IMG/VR virus record: IMGVR_UViG_3300009151_000033
Span: 87,249-151,248 of that record
From: a virus
Reading direction: 5' to 3' (one strand)
DNA: 64,000 nucleotides
The stretch's first letter is position 1, and every line of letters begins with the position of its first letter. Shown here piece after piece: positions 1-7,675 of the stretch. A program made the position numbers and the translations under genes. The notes beneath the pieces are model-generated. The model was not told the DNA's origin and ran no database searches. It saw only the letters and a program-made list of their open reading frames with translations.

Positions 1-38
1 CTTATGGATTCCTCAAGTCTTTTTTGGAGTCTTAATAC

Positions 39-281
39 ATGGAAGAAATTTACGAATTCGAAGAAATTCAATTAACGGCTAATCATATTGTTGATTATAT
101 AACCGATCTTAAATATTGTGTTGGATCGACTACTGTCGATGGAAATCTTATGCAGATGTATTATCATCCTGCAAGTCAAGAATTGGACATTTATCGTAAT
201 TTCAAGTGGATTGCAACGTTTGACTTTCCAGATCAAGTAAAAAAAGCCGTCGATTATTACAATGATGGAGGATGTAAATGA
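39..281 (+). CDS. Hypothetical protein, 80 aa
   Basis: Not recognised. A small, acidic, soluble protein with many Tyr/Ile/Asp residues and a Gly-Gly-Cys-Lys end; no membrane segment. The ATG follows a GGAG box about 9 bases upstream. Its TGA overlaps the next ATG (ATGA), so it is translationally coupled to the downstream gene in an early operon of the same strand. Confidence 0.75.
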   Translation: MEEIYEFEEIQLTANHIVDYITDLKYCVGSTTVDGNLMQMYYHPASQELDIYRNFKWIATFDFPDQVKKAVDYYNDGGCK

Positions 282-475
282 TGACCGAATATGAAATTCA
301 ATATTCCGATGAATATGCAGAATATATCATGAGACATAATCATGGAAACCGTATTATTTGCGACGGCGATACTTTGCAAATTGCAATGGAAGATGGGTAT
401 TTGTTCGATGAATATCTGGAATCCATCGGATGGCAATCGCAATTCCCCACAGAAAATTTGATCAAAATTTTTTAG
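278..475 (+). CDS. Hypothetical protein, 65 aa
   Basis: Not recognised. Acidic small protein, starting in an ATGA overlap with the preceding gene. It ends in TAG just before an early promoter, so it closes the first small operon. An alternative ATG lies one codon downstream. Confidence 0.65.
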   Translation: MMTEYEIQYSDEYAEYIMRHNHGNRIICDGDTLQIAMEDGYLFDEYLESIGWQSQFPTENLIKIF

Positions 476-493
476 CTTTTTGGCTTTTAGCTG

Positions 494-521
494 TTGCCTT
501 TTAGGCCAGCTCCGTTAGATT
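494..521 (+). promoter_or_regulatory. Candidate early promoter
   Basis: TTGCCT (494-499), 16-base spacer, TAGATT (516-521). The same arrangement recurs at 9517 and 10434 on this strand and at many minus-strand sites. It lies just upstream of the AAA ATPase gene. Confidence 0.5.
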
Positions 522-574
522 GGTGAATGTAGCGAGAGACGCGGTTGTCTCTCCGACCTTTGAAAGAGATTCAA

Positions 575-1444
575 ATGCCTAAGGGTGTCCCCGCTGCTGG
601 TTTTCGTAACACCAAGAATGCTTCTATGCGCGTCGAAAAGATCCGCGAAGTCCTGGCTGCCGCAAAGGTTTCGAACGAAACTGATGCCGAAATTGAAGCC
701 AAGCTGGCCGAACGATTTGAAGTCCTGTCGGAACTGACCGACGATGCCGTCAATGGCGTCACCAAGTCCCTGATCGTTTCGGGTCCCGCCGGTCTCGGTA
801 AGTCCTTTACCGTCGAAAAGGCATTGGAACAATATGACCCCGAAGGCCATCGCCATGAAATTATCAAGGGTTATGTCCGTGCGACCGGTCTTTTCCGTTC
901 GCTTTATGAGTTCCGTCATCATGGCAATATTATCGTGTTTGATGATGCCGATACCATTTTCTTTGACGACACTTCACTGAATCTTCTCAAGGCAGCTTGT
1001 GATTCTACCGAACGTCGTGTTATTTCTTGGCGCTCTGAGTCCCGCTTCGAAGATGAAGACGGCGGCGTGATCCCCAAGTCTTTCCAATTCAATGGTACCA
1101 TTATCTTCATTACGAACCATGACATGGATTCCATGATTGATCGCGGTCATAAGCTTGCGCCTCACTTTCAGGCTCTGATCAGCCGTAGCCACTATATTGA
1201 CCTGGCTATGAAGACCAAGCGTGATTACATCATCCGTATCAAGCAGGTCATCAAGGCTGGTATGCTTCGCGAACAAGGTTACAGTAGTGACCAAGAATCC
1301 GATGTGGTTGCATTCATCGATAAGAATGCCGACCAACTTCGGGAACTGTCGCTTCGTATGGCAATCAAGTTGGCTGCCCTTCGGAAGTCTAACGCCGCGT
1401 CCTTCCACAAGAAGGCCAAGATCACCTGCTGTAAGAACGGATAA
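575..1444 (+). CDS. AAA-family ATPase, 289 aa
   Basis: P-loop ATPase. From the ATG at 575, Walker A GPAGLGKS is at residues 70-77, Walker B IIVFDDAD at 119-126, and a sensor-1-like IIFITN follows near residue 181. The C-terminal part is helical and basic. The ATG at 575 is preferred over a TTG ten codons upstream because a GAAAGAGA purine tract precedes it at normal distance. It has its own promoter and is followed by short hypothetical genes. The fold implies ATP-driven remodelling, but the substrate is unknown; it is distinct from the second AAA protein at 4037. It could equally serve DNA or protein handling early in infection. Confidence 0.85.
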   Translation: MPKGVPAAGFRNTKNASMRVEKIREVLAAAKVSNETDAEIEAKLAERFEVLSELTDDAVNGVTKSLIVSGPAGLGKSFTVEKALEQYDPEGHRHEIIKGYVRATGLFRSLYEFRHHGNIIVFDDADTIFFDDTSLNLLKAACDSTERRVISWRSESRFEDEDGGVIPKSFQFNGTIIFITNHDMDSMIDRGHKLAPHFQALISRSHYIDLAMKTKRDYIIRIKQVIKAGMLREQGYSSDQESDVVAFIDKNADQLRELSLRMAIKLAALRKSNAASFHKKAKITCCKNG

Positions 1445-1446
1445 AA

Positions 1447-1638
1447 ATGATTGATTACATGGGTAACCCCCTAGAAAAGGGAGATACAGTTATTTTTATC
1501 TCCCCCGGATATAGAGATTTTACAAAAGGTACAATCGTCCGATTTACAAAATGTTATGTTATTGTTTCATATAAGCCACGCAATAGCACATTAGAATACG
1601 AAATAAAGCAAACACCTGACCAATTGATAAAGGTTTAA
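1447..1638 (+). CDS. Hypothetical small beta-rich protein, 63 aa
   Basis: Pattern of a small SH3/KOW-like beta barrel: hydrophobic alternation with GDTVIFISPGYRDFTKGTIV near the N-terminus. It starts two bases after the ATPase stop, so it is co-transcribed with it. Function unknown; the fold is inferred from pattern only. Confidence 0.65.
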   Translation: MIDYMGNPLEKGDTVIFISPGYRDFTKGTIVRFTKCYVIVSYKPRNSTLEYEIKQTPDQLIKV

Positions 1639-1642
1639 AATA

Positions 1643-1936
1643 ATGACTATGGCAATGCATGTAATGAGTCGACCGGCACGATTTTATGAGCGGGAAATTG
1701 TGTTGCGGAGGTATGACAGTCAATGTAAAACTGTTATCGGTCCGTGCATCAGCGGATATGACGGAGTTACGATTAGTGTTTTTGATTCGGACGGCAGCCT
1801 GGCCGGCGAGTTATCTTTCGACCGTGACGAAATTCTGCATGTTGCATATGCTATTCTTGACAATTATAATCCTAGCGCATCAACATATAACACTTTACTT
1901 GATACCCTTGAAAACGAAGAAAAGGAACCCGACTAA
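1643..1936 (+). CDS. Hypothetical protein, 97 aa
   Basis: Not recognised. Soluble, with a mid-protein beta-rich segment and an acidic tail. The stop overlaps the start of the RNA ligase gene (TAATG), which suggests translational coupling with it. Confidence 0.65.
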   Translation: MTMAMHVMSRPARFYEREIVLRRYDSQCKTVIGPCISGYDGVTISVFDSDGSLAGELSFDRDEILHVAYAILDNYNPSASTYNTLLDTLENEEKEPD

Positions 1937-3045
1937 TGTCTCGTAAGATGGTAACAGTCCGTAAGATCGATGATGTCCTTCCGATTGAAGGAGCCGACAA
2001 GGTCGAACTTCTCCAACTCGGTGGATGGCAGTGTGTATCTGGCAAAGGCAACTTCAAGCGCCACGATTACGCGGTCTATTTTGAAATCGACTCATTTCTA
2101 CCTATGTCTGATCCTCGTTTTGAGTTCCTTGCTAAGAATGCCATTTCTTATGATGGTATTGTTGGTGCCAGGATCAAGACAATCCGTCTCCGCGGTCAAT
2201 TGAGTCAAGGCCTTTGTCTGCCTCTTTCAGAATTCCCTGAGATTCCGGAAGATATTTACGGCGAAGATGGTGAACATATTGACTTCGCCGACCTTCTTGG
2301 TGTGAAGAAGTGGGAACCTACCATTCCAGCACAACTGGCCGGAAAAGTCAAGGGTAATTTTCCATCTTTTATTCCCAAGACCGACCAAGAACGTGTCCAA
2401 AATCTGTGGGGCAAGCTAACAGCGCCTGGCTCGCGGGTATATAAGGGCAATGATAGCGAAGGCAACCCAATTCTGGAGGACGTGCCTGGCAACAAATATG
2501 ATGACTATACCTACGAAGTTACTGTTAAGCTTGATGGCTCTTCTATGACCATCTATATCGATGCTGATGGAAATTTCGGTGTTTGTTCCCGTAACTTGGA
2601 TCTTGCCGAAACAGAAGGTAATTCTTTCTGGAATGTAGTACGCCGCGACCAATTGGAAGAAAAGATGCGTAAGCTTTTTGCTTCTTACGGTCCCATGGCA
2701 GTACAAGGCGAGTTGATCGGACCTGGAATCCAAGGAAATCATGAAGGCCTCAAGGAACTTGAATTCCGGGTGTTTGATATTTTTGATATCAAGTCTGGAA
2801 CTTACGTGACTCCGCACCAGCGGTTCATGGTGACTGACCTTTATGGGTTCAAGCGGGTTCCGATTGTTCATAACCATATGGTGTTCGATACTTCACTTGG
2901 GCTGGATTATTGGCTTGCTATGGCCTCTGGACCTAGTATGATGGCTAATAGCAGAGAAGGTCTGGTTTTCACCTGCAATGAAGATCCATCTTTCTCTTTC
3001 AAGATTATCAGTAATGAATATCTTTTGAAGCATGGTGATCGATGA
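1936..3045 (+). CDS. RNA ligase (Rnl5/DRB0094-like), 369 aa
   Basis: ATP-dependent RNA ligase that would seal nicks in RNA through a lysyl-AMP intermediate. Nucleotidyltransferase motif I KLDGSS is at residues 198-203 (Lys198 the likely nucleophile). Further motifs are CSRN (217-220), QGELIGPGIQGN (257-268), EGLVF (motif IV) and FSFKIIS (motif V) close to the C-terminus. A roughly 180-residue N-terminal part precedes the catalytic core, as in the Deinococcus DRB0094 family, where an OB-fold domain is N-terminal; T4 Rnl2 lacks this. An AAAGGA ribosome site precedes the ATG. It lies with an exonuclease, a HAD phosphatase and a nucleotidyltransferase, which suggests RNA (tRNA) repair after host nuclease attack. 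Confidence 0.88.
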   Translation: MSRKMVTVRKIDDVLPIEGADKVELLQLGGWQCVSGKGNFKRHDYAVYFEIDSFLPMSDPRFEFLAKNAISYDGIVGARIKTIRLRGQLSQGLCLPLSEFPEIPEDIYGEDGEHIDFADLLGVKKWEPTIPAQLAGKVKGNFPSFIPKTDQERVQNLWGKLTAPGSRVYKGNDSEGNPILEDVPGNKYDDYTYEVTVKLDGSSMTIYIDADGNFGVCSRNLDLAETEGNSFWNVVRRDQLEEKMRKLFASYGPMAVQGELIGPGIQGNHEGLKELEFRVFDIFDIKSGTYVTPHQRFMVTDLYGFKRVPIVHNHMVFDTSLGLDYWLAMASGPSMMANSREGLVFTCNEDPSFSFKIISNEYLLKHGDR

Positions 3046-3185
3046 TTTTAAGAAATACTCCTAGGATTGATCTTATGTTTGTCTGGAACTATTGGGCATT
3101 TGAGATCACTCCTAGGTTCAATTCTGGCCGCCCCTATACCTCATATAGATTTGGTCCAATTTTTATTAGAAAGTTTTGGAAATGA
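3042..3185 (+). CDS. Hypothetical small protein, 47 aa
   Basis: Open from an ATG overlapping the RNA ligase stop and ending in an ATGA overlap with the next gene. The head-to-tail couplings on both sides are the main evidence that it is real. Basic and aromatic (several Trp, Phe, Arg). No function can be assigned. Confidence 0.55.
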   Translation: MILRNTPRIDLMFVWNYWAFEITPRFNSGRPYTSYRFGPIFIRKFWK

Positions 3186-3577
3186 CCGAAGTTAAGACCC
3201 GTTATTGGTGTGTATTTTATGTGCCAGGTTTTATGTTTTCTGAGACCAGCTCACTTAAAGTGGATTCTCCTGATTTTAAACCTGCGGCCACGGATTGGCC
3301 CCGGAATGCATTCGGCTATTATATCAACTCTCAAACCTATACGGTTGTTGATGGTGTAGAATATAAAGGTGAATTCAAGCAGATTGGACCAAGTTGTTAT
3401 AAAGGTAACATTTATAATATCGATCAGGTTCGAGAAAGTCTGGCCCGAGGCGAAACAAAGTTTACTCGAACCTGCCTTCAGAATCTTGAATATAACAAAG
3501 AATTTTATGATCATGTACTTGAATGTGCTCAAGGTATGGTCCAATTTGACTCTAGACGGGATGTATTGGTCACATGA
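3182..3577 (+). CDS. Hypothetical protein, 131 aa
   Basis: Not recognised. The ATG at 3182, coupled to the upstream TGA, is preferred to a TTG two codons earlier. Several conserved-looking Tyr/Trp residues and two Cys; soluble. It ends in an ATGA overlap with the exonuclease gene. Confidence 0.7.
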   Translation: MTEVKTRYWCVFYVPGFMFSETSSLKVDSPDFKPAATDWPRNAFGYYINSQTYTVVDGVEYKGEFKQIGPSCYKGNIYNIDQVRESLARGETKFTRTCLQNLEYNKEFYDHVLECAQGMVQFDSRRDVLVT

Positions 3578-4020
3578 GATATTATCTAGACTGTGAATTC
3601 GATGGATTTGAAGGTAAACTTCTGACGATGGGTATTGCATCCGATGACGGCCGGGGGTTATATTTAATTTATGATACGGTTGCTATTGATCCCTGGGTGC
3701 AAAAGAATGTATGTCCGATTATCTATGATCTACCGGAAGATCCTAAAATTAAGTTTATTGGTAATGCATCGGCGCGAGGGGCGGCCGCCATTGCCGAATT
3801 CATGGAACATGATTATCAGATCAATATCATCACTGATTGGCCGGATGATATCAAGTATTTTTGCCAATCGATTATTACTGGTCCTGGTCAAATGATCGGA
3901 CTTCCGTCGTTTTCTATGCATGTTGTTCGCGTAGATGCATATCCAACAGATTTAACCGGTGCAATTCAACACAATGCAATGTGGGATGCACTTGCTCTCA
4001 AACACTATATTAATTCTTAA
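3574..4020 (+). CDS. DEDDh 3'-5' exonuclease, Rv2179c-like, 148 aa
   Basis: Opens with the exonuclease I motif YLDCEFDG (Asp6 and Glu8) and ends with a HNAMWDALAL motif (His plus final Asp), the DEDDh signature. Length and the short spacing match the compact Rv2179c-like exoribonuclease family (PF16473) better than DnaQ proper. Probably a 3'-5' RNA exonuclease acting alongside the neighbouring ligase, phosphatase and nucleotidyltransferase; DNA as a substrate cannot be excluded. Confidence 0.8.
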   Translation: MRYYLDCEFDGFEGKLLTMGIASDDGRGLYLIYDTVAIDPWVQKNVCPIIYDLPEDPKIKFIGNASARGAAAIAEFMEHDYQINIITDWPDDIKYFCQSIITGPGQMIGLPSFSMHVVRVDAYPTDLTGAIQHNAMWDALALKHYINS

Positions 4021-4036
4021 TCATTAGGAGAACTAC

Positions 4037-5110
4037 GTGACTTATTTCTTTGCTTCTGGTAATACTTTCCGTGTGGCTCCCAATGAGTCTGTGGATATCC
4101 GCAACGAACTTCCTGTTGGTAATTATATTATCAAGGAAGATCCATTCAAGAACTTATATTTGGAAATGATCGATTCTTTTGATCTTCCCAAGAAACTTTA
4201 TGGTAATACGACGCGGTATGCTGCCCGTATTCTTAATACCTATAATGATAGGTCAACTTCAACTGGCGTAATGTTGTCAGGTGAAAAGGGTTCTGGTAAG
4301 ACACTTCTGTCCAAGACGGTATCGATTGAGGCGGCCAAGCTTGGTTATCCTACTATTGTTATTAATGATGCATGGTGTGATGATCGATTTAGTCGCCTGA
4401 TGCAAGATATTGTCCAACCGTGTGTTGTCCTATTCGATGAATTTGAAAAGGTATATGACCAAAAGGAACAAGAATCGATTCTTACATTGTTCGATGGTGT
4501 ATTCCCGACCAAAAAGTTGTTCATTCTTACTTGTAATGACAAGTACAGAGTTAATGACCACATGAGAAATCGACCAGGTCGTATTTTCTATGCTATCGAT
4601 TTTAAAGGACTCGAAGAAAAATTCATCCGTGAATACTGCGAAGAAAACCTAGTCAACAAGACTTATATTTCTAAGATTTGTCTGTTCTCTAATATGTTCT
4701 CCGAGTTTAACTTCGATATGCTGAAGGCTCTGATTGAAGATATGAATAGATATGACGAATCTCCAGAAGAGGCCATTAAAATTCTTAATACGAAGCCAGA
4801 TGCCGGCCGAGGAAACGGCAAATATTTCACCGCTGTACTTACTCCTGGAATTAATGTAGAGTCTTCTATTGACGAAATCAAAAAGATGGGCATCGTCACC
4901 CAACGGGTACATTGTAATCCAATGATGATTGGATTCTGCATTGAAGTAGACATGGAAGAAAAAGAGTGGTATTTTGAGTTTTCTCCTGGAGATATTGTAG
5001 ACGCCAACATTAAAGAAGGCAAATTTACTCTTCGCAATCGTGAAGGTGATCACCTTGTGCTTACCAAGGAAGAATCCAAAACATTTGACTATATGAGTTA
5101 TCTAGTATGA
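4037..5110 (+). CDS. AAA-family ATPase, 357 aa
   Basis: Starts with GTG preceded by AGGAGAA. Walker A GEKGSGKT is at residues 82-89, Walker B VVLFDEFEKV at about 130-139, and an FILTCND sensor-1-like strand is followed by NRPGRIF with arginine-finger-like residues. The AAA core covers about residues 45-230; the C-terminal 120 residues form a separate domain ending in an acidic tail. Not the same family as the ATPase at 575. Overlaps the HAD phosphatase gene by 4 bases. Role unknown; the context suggests early nucleic-acid metabolism. Confidence 0.85.
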   Translation: MTYFFASGNTFRVAPNESVDIRNELPVGNYIIKEDPFKNLYLEMIDSFDLPKKLYGNTTRYAARILNTYNDRSTSTGVMLSGEKGSGKTLLSKTVSIEAAKLGYPTIVINDAWCDDRFSRLMQDIVQPCVVLFDEFEKVYDQKEQESILTLFDGVFPTKKLFILTCNDKYRVNDHMRNRPGRIFYAIDFKGLEEKFIREYCEENLVNKTYISKICLFSNMFSEFNFDMLKALIEDMNRYDESPEEAIKILNTKPDAGRGNGKYFTAVLTPGINVESSIDEIKKMGIVTQRVHCNPMMIGFCIEVDMEEKEWYFEFSPGDIVDANIKEGKFTLRNREGDHLVLTKEESKTFDYMSYLV

Positions 5111-5562
5111 ACAGAACCATTATTGTAGACGTTGACGGAACTATTGCGGATGCTTCCGGAAGGAAGCATTGGGTAGCCAGTAAACCAAGAAACTGGAAGG
5201 CTTTCTTTGCTGATATCGAAAGCGATCCTCTTATTCTTCCTGTATCGAAGGTAATCGAAGCATTGTCAGAAACTGGCATTTATGATTTGGTTATTTGCAC
5301 AGGCAGGGCAGAAGAATACAAGCCTGCTACTTTGCGATGGCTACACCGACATTTTCCTGATGTACATTTTTCTGCTTATTACTTCCGCAAAGATGGTGAT
5401 TACAGAGATGATACAGAAATTAAGAAAGATATGTTAGATCAAATGAGAAAAGATGGATTTGATCCTATCATGGCTTTTGATGACCGCAAGAAAGTGGTTG
5501 ACATGTGGGTGGAAAATGGTATCTTTGTATTTGATGTTGCACAAGGAAAGGGTAACTTTTAA
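5107..5562 (+). CDS. HAD phosphatase, polynucleotide 3'-phosphatase-like, 151 aa
   Basis: HAD motif I DVDGT at residues 8-12 (Asp8 nucleophile), motif II VICTGR, and a late MAFDDRKKVVDMW acidic motif. Organisation and length match the stand-alone phosphatase half of T4 polynucleotide kinase-type proteins. Together with the RNA ligase it could remove 3'-phosphates at cleaved tRNA ends. No kinase P-loop is present. ATGA overlap with the upstream ATPase and TAATG-type overlap with the next gene. Confidence 0.8.
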   Translation: MNRTIIVDVDGTIADASGRKHWVASKPRNWKAFFADIESDPLILPVSKVIEALSETGIYDLVICTGRAEEYKPATLRWLHRHFPDVHFSAYYFRKDGDYRDDTEIKKDMLDQMRKDGFDPIMAFDDRKKVVDMWVENGIFVFDVAQGKGNF

Positions 5563-6218
5563 TGCAAATTATTACAGATAAAATTCCGGCAATGGCTAAA
5601 CTCAATGCCACAATTGCCGAAATTAAAGAACTCCTTGGATACTCAAATGAAGAAGTTGATGTAACCGATCCTTCATATGAAACGACAAAAAAGCCTCCTT
5701 TGTTTTGGATTGCTGGCGGTGCAATTACTGCGGCCGTAACAGGAGCCAAAATCAATGATTATGATCTATTCTCACCTGAACCACACAAGGTAGTAGAAAT
5801 CCTTAAAAAGGAAGTTGGTTATTGTACGTTTGAGACAGAACACTTTGTTAATTTTTGGATCAACGGATGTAAGGTCCAAGTTATTCTTCGTTATGCACCC
5901 GAAGATCCAAACGCTATTTTCGAAACATTTGATTTTACCATTGTGTGTGGTGCATATAACGGCACTACATTCTATTGTCATGATAGATTTTGGCAAGATA
6001 TTGCGTCGAAGAGATTGGTGGTTAACAAACTTTATTTTCCACTAAGATCAATGGAAAGAATGGCTAAGTATTCAGGTAGAGGATATACGCCTTGCCCCTT
6101 TGGTTTGCTAGAACTTGCGAAGACAATTAACAGAATGACTATCGATTGGGATAATCCATCTGAGAATGATCTTAGTTTTTATTCAGACGGCACACCTCGT
6201 TTTAATGGACCTGACTAA
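5562..6218 (+). CDS. Nucleotidyltransferase-like protein, 218 aa
   Basis: A conserved WIAGGA (residues 49-54) followed by NDYDLF (65-70) gives the GG...DxD arrangement of polymerase-beta-like nucleotidyltransferases, including CCA-adding enzymes. The usual C-terminal tRNA-binding arms are missing (218 aa against about 400). By position it may restore 3' ends of damaged tRNAs within the repair group; a regulatory or toxin-like transferase is an alternative. Confidence 0.7.
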   Translation: MQIITDKIPAMAKLNATIAEIKELLGYSNEEVDVTDPSYETTKKPPLFWIAGGAITAAVTGAKINDYDLFSPEPHKVVEILKKEVGYCTFETEHFVNFWINGCKVQVILRYAPEDPNAIFETFDFTIVCGAYNGTTFYCHDRFWQDIASKRLVVNKLYFPLRSMERMAKYSGRGYTPCPFGLLELAKTINRMTIDWDNPSENDLSFYSDGTPRFNGPD

Positions 6219-6219
6219 A

Positions 6220-6411
6220 ATGGAAATGTTTACCGCAATTGCCGTTATGGTTTATATTCTTGGATTTTTTATCTTGTTTGCATGTTTAGTTGAGTCTCCA
6301 TTTTTGTTTGGTCCCAGTCCTATTATGGCATTCTTTTGGCCACTTATGTTACTGAAGCACATGATCGAAGAATTCTGGAAATATTTCAGTCGATGGAACT
6401 TCAAAAGCTAA
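6220..6411 (+). CDS. Small membrane protein, 63 aa
   Basis: An N-terminal hydrophobic helix (about residues 3-24) and a second apolar stretch (about 30-45) followed by a charged tail. The ATG at 6220 lies one base after the upstream stop, so it is chosen over an overlapping upstream start. Function unknown. Confidence 0.6.
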   Translation: MEMFTAIAVMVYILGFFILFACLVESPFLFGPSPIMAFFWPLMLLKHMIEEFWKYFSRWNFKS

Positions 6412-6439
6412 ATAATTTTTTATTTTTAGGAGAATAATT

Positions 6440-6649
6440 TTGACATACTATGTGAAACAATTTCGATCCGGCCGCTTTGTGTGGCGCTATCCAATGAGCC
6501 ACCAGCCTGGTCTCCCGACCGTGCAAGAAGCCATTAGGTTCGGTGAGGTACGCGGCCTGGACTTCACCGTGGTCGATGCCGACGACAATTTGGTTTATAC
6601 CGCAGGCGCGCCTTTGTCGGAAAATAAAAACATTTTTATCCAGGACTAG
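6440..6649 (+). CDS. Hypothetical protein, 69 aa
   Basis: TTG start supported by AGGAGA (6428-6433). Base composition is visibly richer in G+C than its neighbours. Soluble, beta-rich, TAG stop. No family recognised. Confidence 0.6.
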   Translation: MTYYVKQFRSGRFVWRYPMSHQPGLPTVQEAIRFGEVRGLDFTVVDADDNLVYTAGAPLSENKNIFIQD

Positions 6650-6650
6650 G

Positions 6651-6678
6651 TTGCCATTCCCTGGGGTACCTGTAAGTT
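6651..6678 (+). promoter_or_regulatory. Candidate early promoter (extended -10)
   Basis: TTGCCA (6651-6656), 16-base spacer, TAAGTT (6673-6678) preceded by TG. The same TGTAAG element is found at 7318. Drives the 47-aa gene and tRNA-Leu. Confidence 0.5.
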
Positions 6679-6711
6679 AAGGATATAGACAGAGACGAAA
6701 GAGAAATTCAC

Positions 6712-6855
6712 ATGAACAAGCATCTGGTTGTTGGTCCTGGTGGAGTCCGTTGTGACTGTTGTTTCCCGGCTCCTGGGTCTAAGGAACGGCGCCTCAAGTT
6801 TCGAATCGCCAAGCGAAATGAAGCTAAAGCTGCCTGGAAGTGTGAAGAATATTAA
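6712..6855 (+). CDS. Cys-containing small protein, 47 aa
   Basis: Begins about 10 bases after a GAAAGAGA tract. Contains a CDCC motif near residue 14 and a basic C-terminal half. Its TAA is immediately followed by the first base of tRNA-Leu. Function unknown. Confidence 0.55.
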   Translation: MNKHLVVGPGGVRCDCCFPAPGSKERRLKFRIAKRNEAKAAWKCEEY

Positions 6856-6940
6856 GCCCTCTTGGCGGAATTGGTAGACGCGACAGACTCAAAATCTGTT
6901 TCCTAACGGAGTCCCGGTTCGAGTCCGGGAGAGGGCACCA
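6856..6940 (+). tRNA. tRNA-Leu (CAA)
   Basis: Complete class II tRNA of 85 nt: acceptor GCCCTCT pairs with AGAGGGC, D-loop with GG, anticodon loop CTCAAAA (anticodon CAA, codon UUG), short variable arm TCC-TAAC-GGA, T-loop TTCGAGT, and an encoded CCA end. It directly abuts the stop codon of the upstream gene, so maturation must cut exactly at that junction. Confidence 0.95.
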
Positions 6941-6958
6941 TTAAAACAGGGAAATAAA

Positions 6959-7291
6959 ATGGGTTATTATACTAGATATTCACTTGATCTGGTCGTACCT
7001 AATACGGCCAGTTATGAGCCAGAAACTGTAATTGAGCAACTCCTATGTGATTGTGAAAATGCAACTTGGGCTCTGGAAGAAGATGGAACTTCCAAAAGCG
7101 AAACAAAATGGTATGATTGGCACAAGGATATGAAGGCATTTAGCCTTAAATATCCCGAAACGGTATTTGTGCTTAAAGGCGAAGGCGAAGAAACCGGCGA
7201 CCTTTGGGTGTGTTATTTTTACAATGGCAAAAGCCAGGAAGAACCCGCTCAAATTTTTTATGGTCATTTTGATCCGGAAAAACTAAAATAA
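6959..7291 (+). CDS. Hypothetical protein, 110 aa
   Basis: Begins with a MGYYTRYSLDL strand and has many Trp/Tyr and acidic residues; soluble. A GGGAAAT sequence precedes the ATG. It looks like a small conserved phage protein, but I cannot name a family. Confidence 0.7.
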   Translation: MGYYTRYSLDLVVPNTASYEPETVIEQLLCDCENATWALEEDGTSKSETKWYDWHKDMKAFSLKYPETVFVLKGEGEETGDLWVCYFYNGKSQEEPAQIFYGHFDPEKLK

Positions 7292-7295
7292 CCAC

Positions 7296-7323
7296 TTGCC
7301 AATCTATATATATCCTGTAAGAT
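7296..7323 (+). promoter_or_regulatory. Candidate early promoter (extended -10)
   Basis: TTGCCA (7296-7301), 16-base spacer, TAAGAT (7318-7323) preceded by TG. It faces the structured non-coding segment, which suggests that segment is transcribed in its own right. Confidence 0.5.
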
Positions 7324-7344
7324 AAGAATATGAGTTGAACGAGA

Positions 7345-7650
7345 GATTTTGGGTCGTCTAAAAAGCCGAGGACGTTCCGACGGGAGAAAATGCCAGCGTA
7401 GCCAACTGGACGGATCTATTGATCCGTCGTCTAAAAAGGCAGGACACTCCGACTGGAAAAACGTAGGTGCAAATCCTACCCCAAAAGCAAAATGGTGAAA
7501 CACGACCAAGAATGGACCCCACCAATGAGTGGCCAACCCCCATTCGGTAGCTCAGGCTTTGAACCTGATGGTGCCAGGTGACAGTGATTTGAATGGTGGT
7601 ATGTAAAGACCAGCCAGCCGTAGAATTAAGGTAGGGTAAATCTTTCGGGA
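7345..7650 (+). other. Structured non-coding segment upstream of the HNH gene
   Basis: About 300 bases without a credible gene but rich in pairing. TTTTGGG (7347-7353) is complementary to CCCAAAA (7480-7486). Between them are two copies of a roughly 32-base repeat beginning TCGTCTAAAAAG (7354 and 7427), an 8-bp hairpin GACGGATC-TATT-GATCCGTC (7409-7428), and a T-arm-like hairpin GTAGG-TGCAAAT-CCTAC (7463-7479). A promoter precedes it and a late promoter ends it. Could be an RNA, decayed tRNA-like DNA or an intron-like element. Confidence 0.5.
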
Positions 7651-7658
7651 CATAAATA
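7651..7658 (+). promoter_or_regulatory. Late promoter box CATAAATA
   Basis: CATAAATA 25 bases before the HNH start, followed by an AAAGGAGA ribosome site; resembles the T4 late consensus TATAAATA. Confidence 0.55.
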
Positions 7659-7675
7659 CCCAAAAGGAGAACTCT

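Noticed and set aside
7549-7620. tRNA-Gln-like sequence (CAGG-CTTTGAA-CCTG loop)
   Set aside because: The anticodon-like loop and part of an acceptor pair, but no T-arm can be formed in register, so it is not a tRNA.
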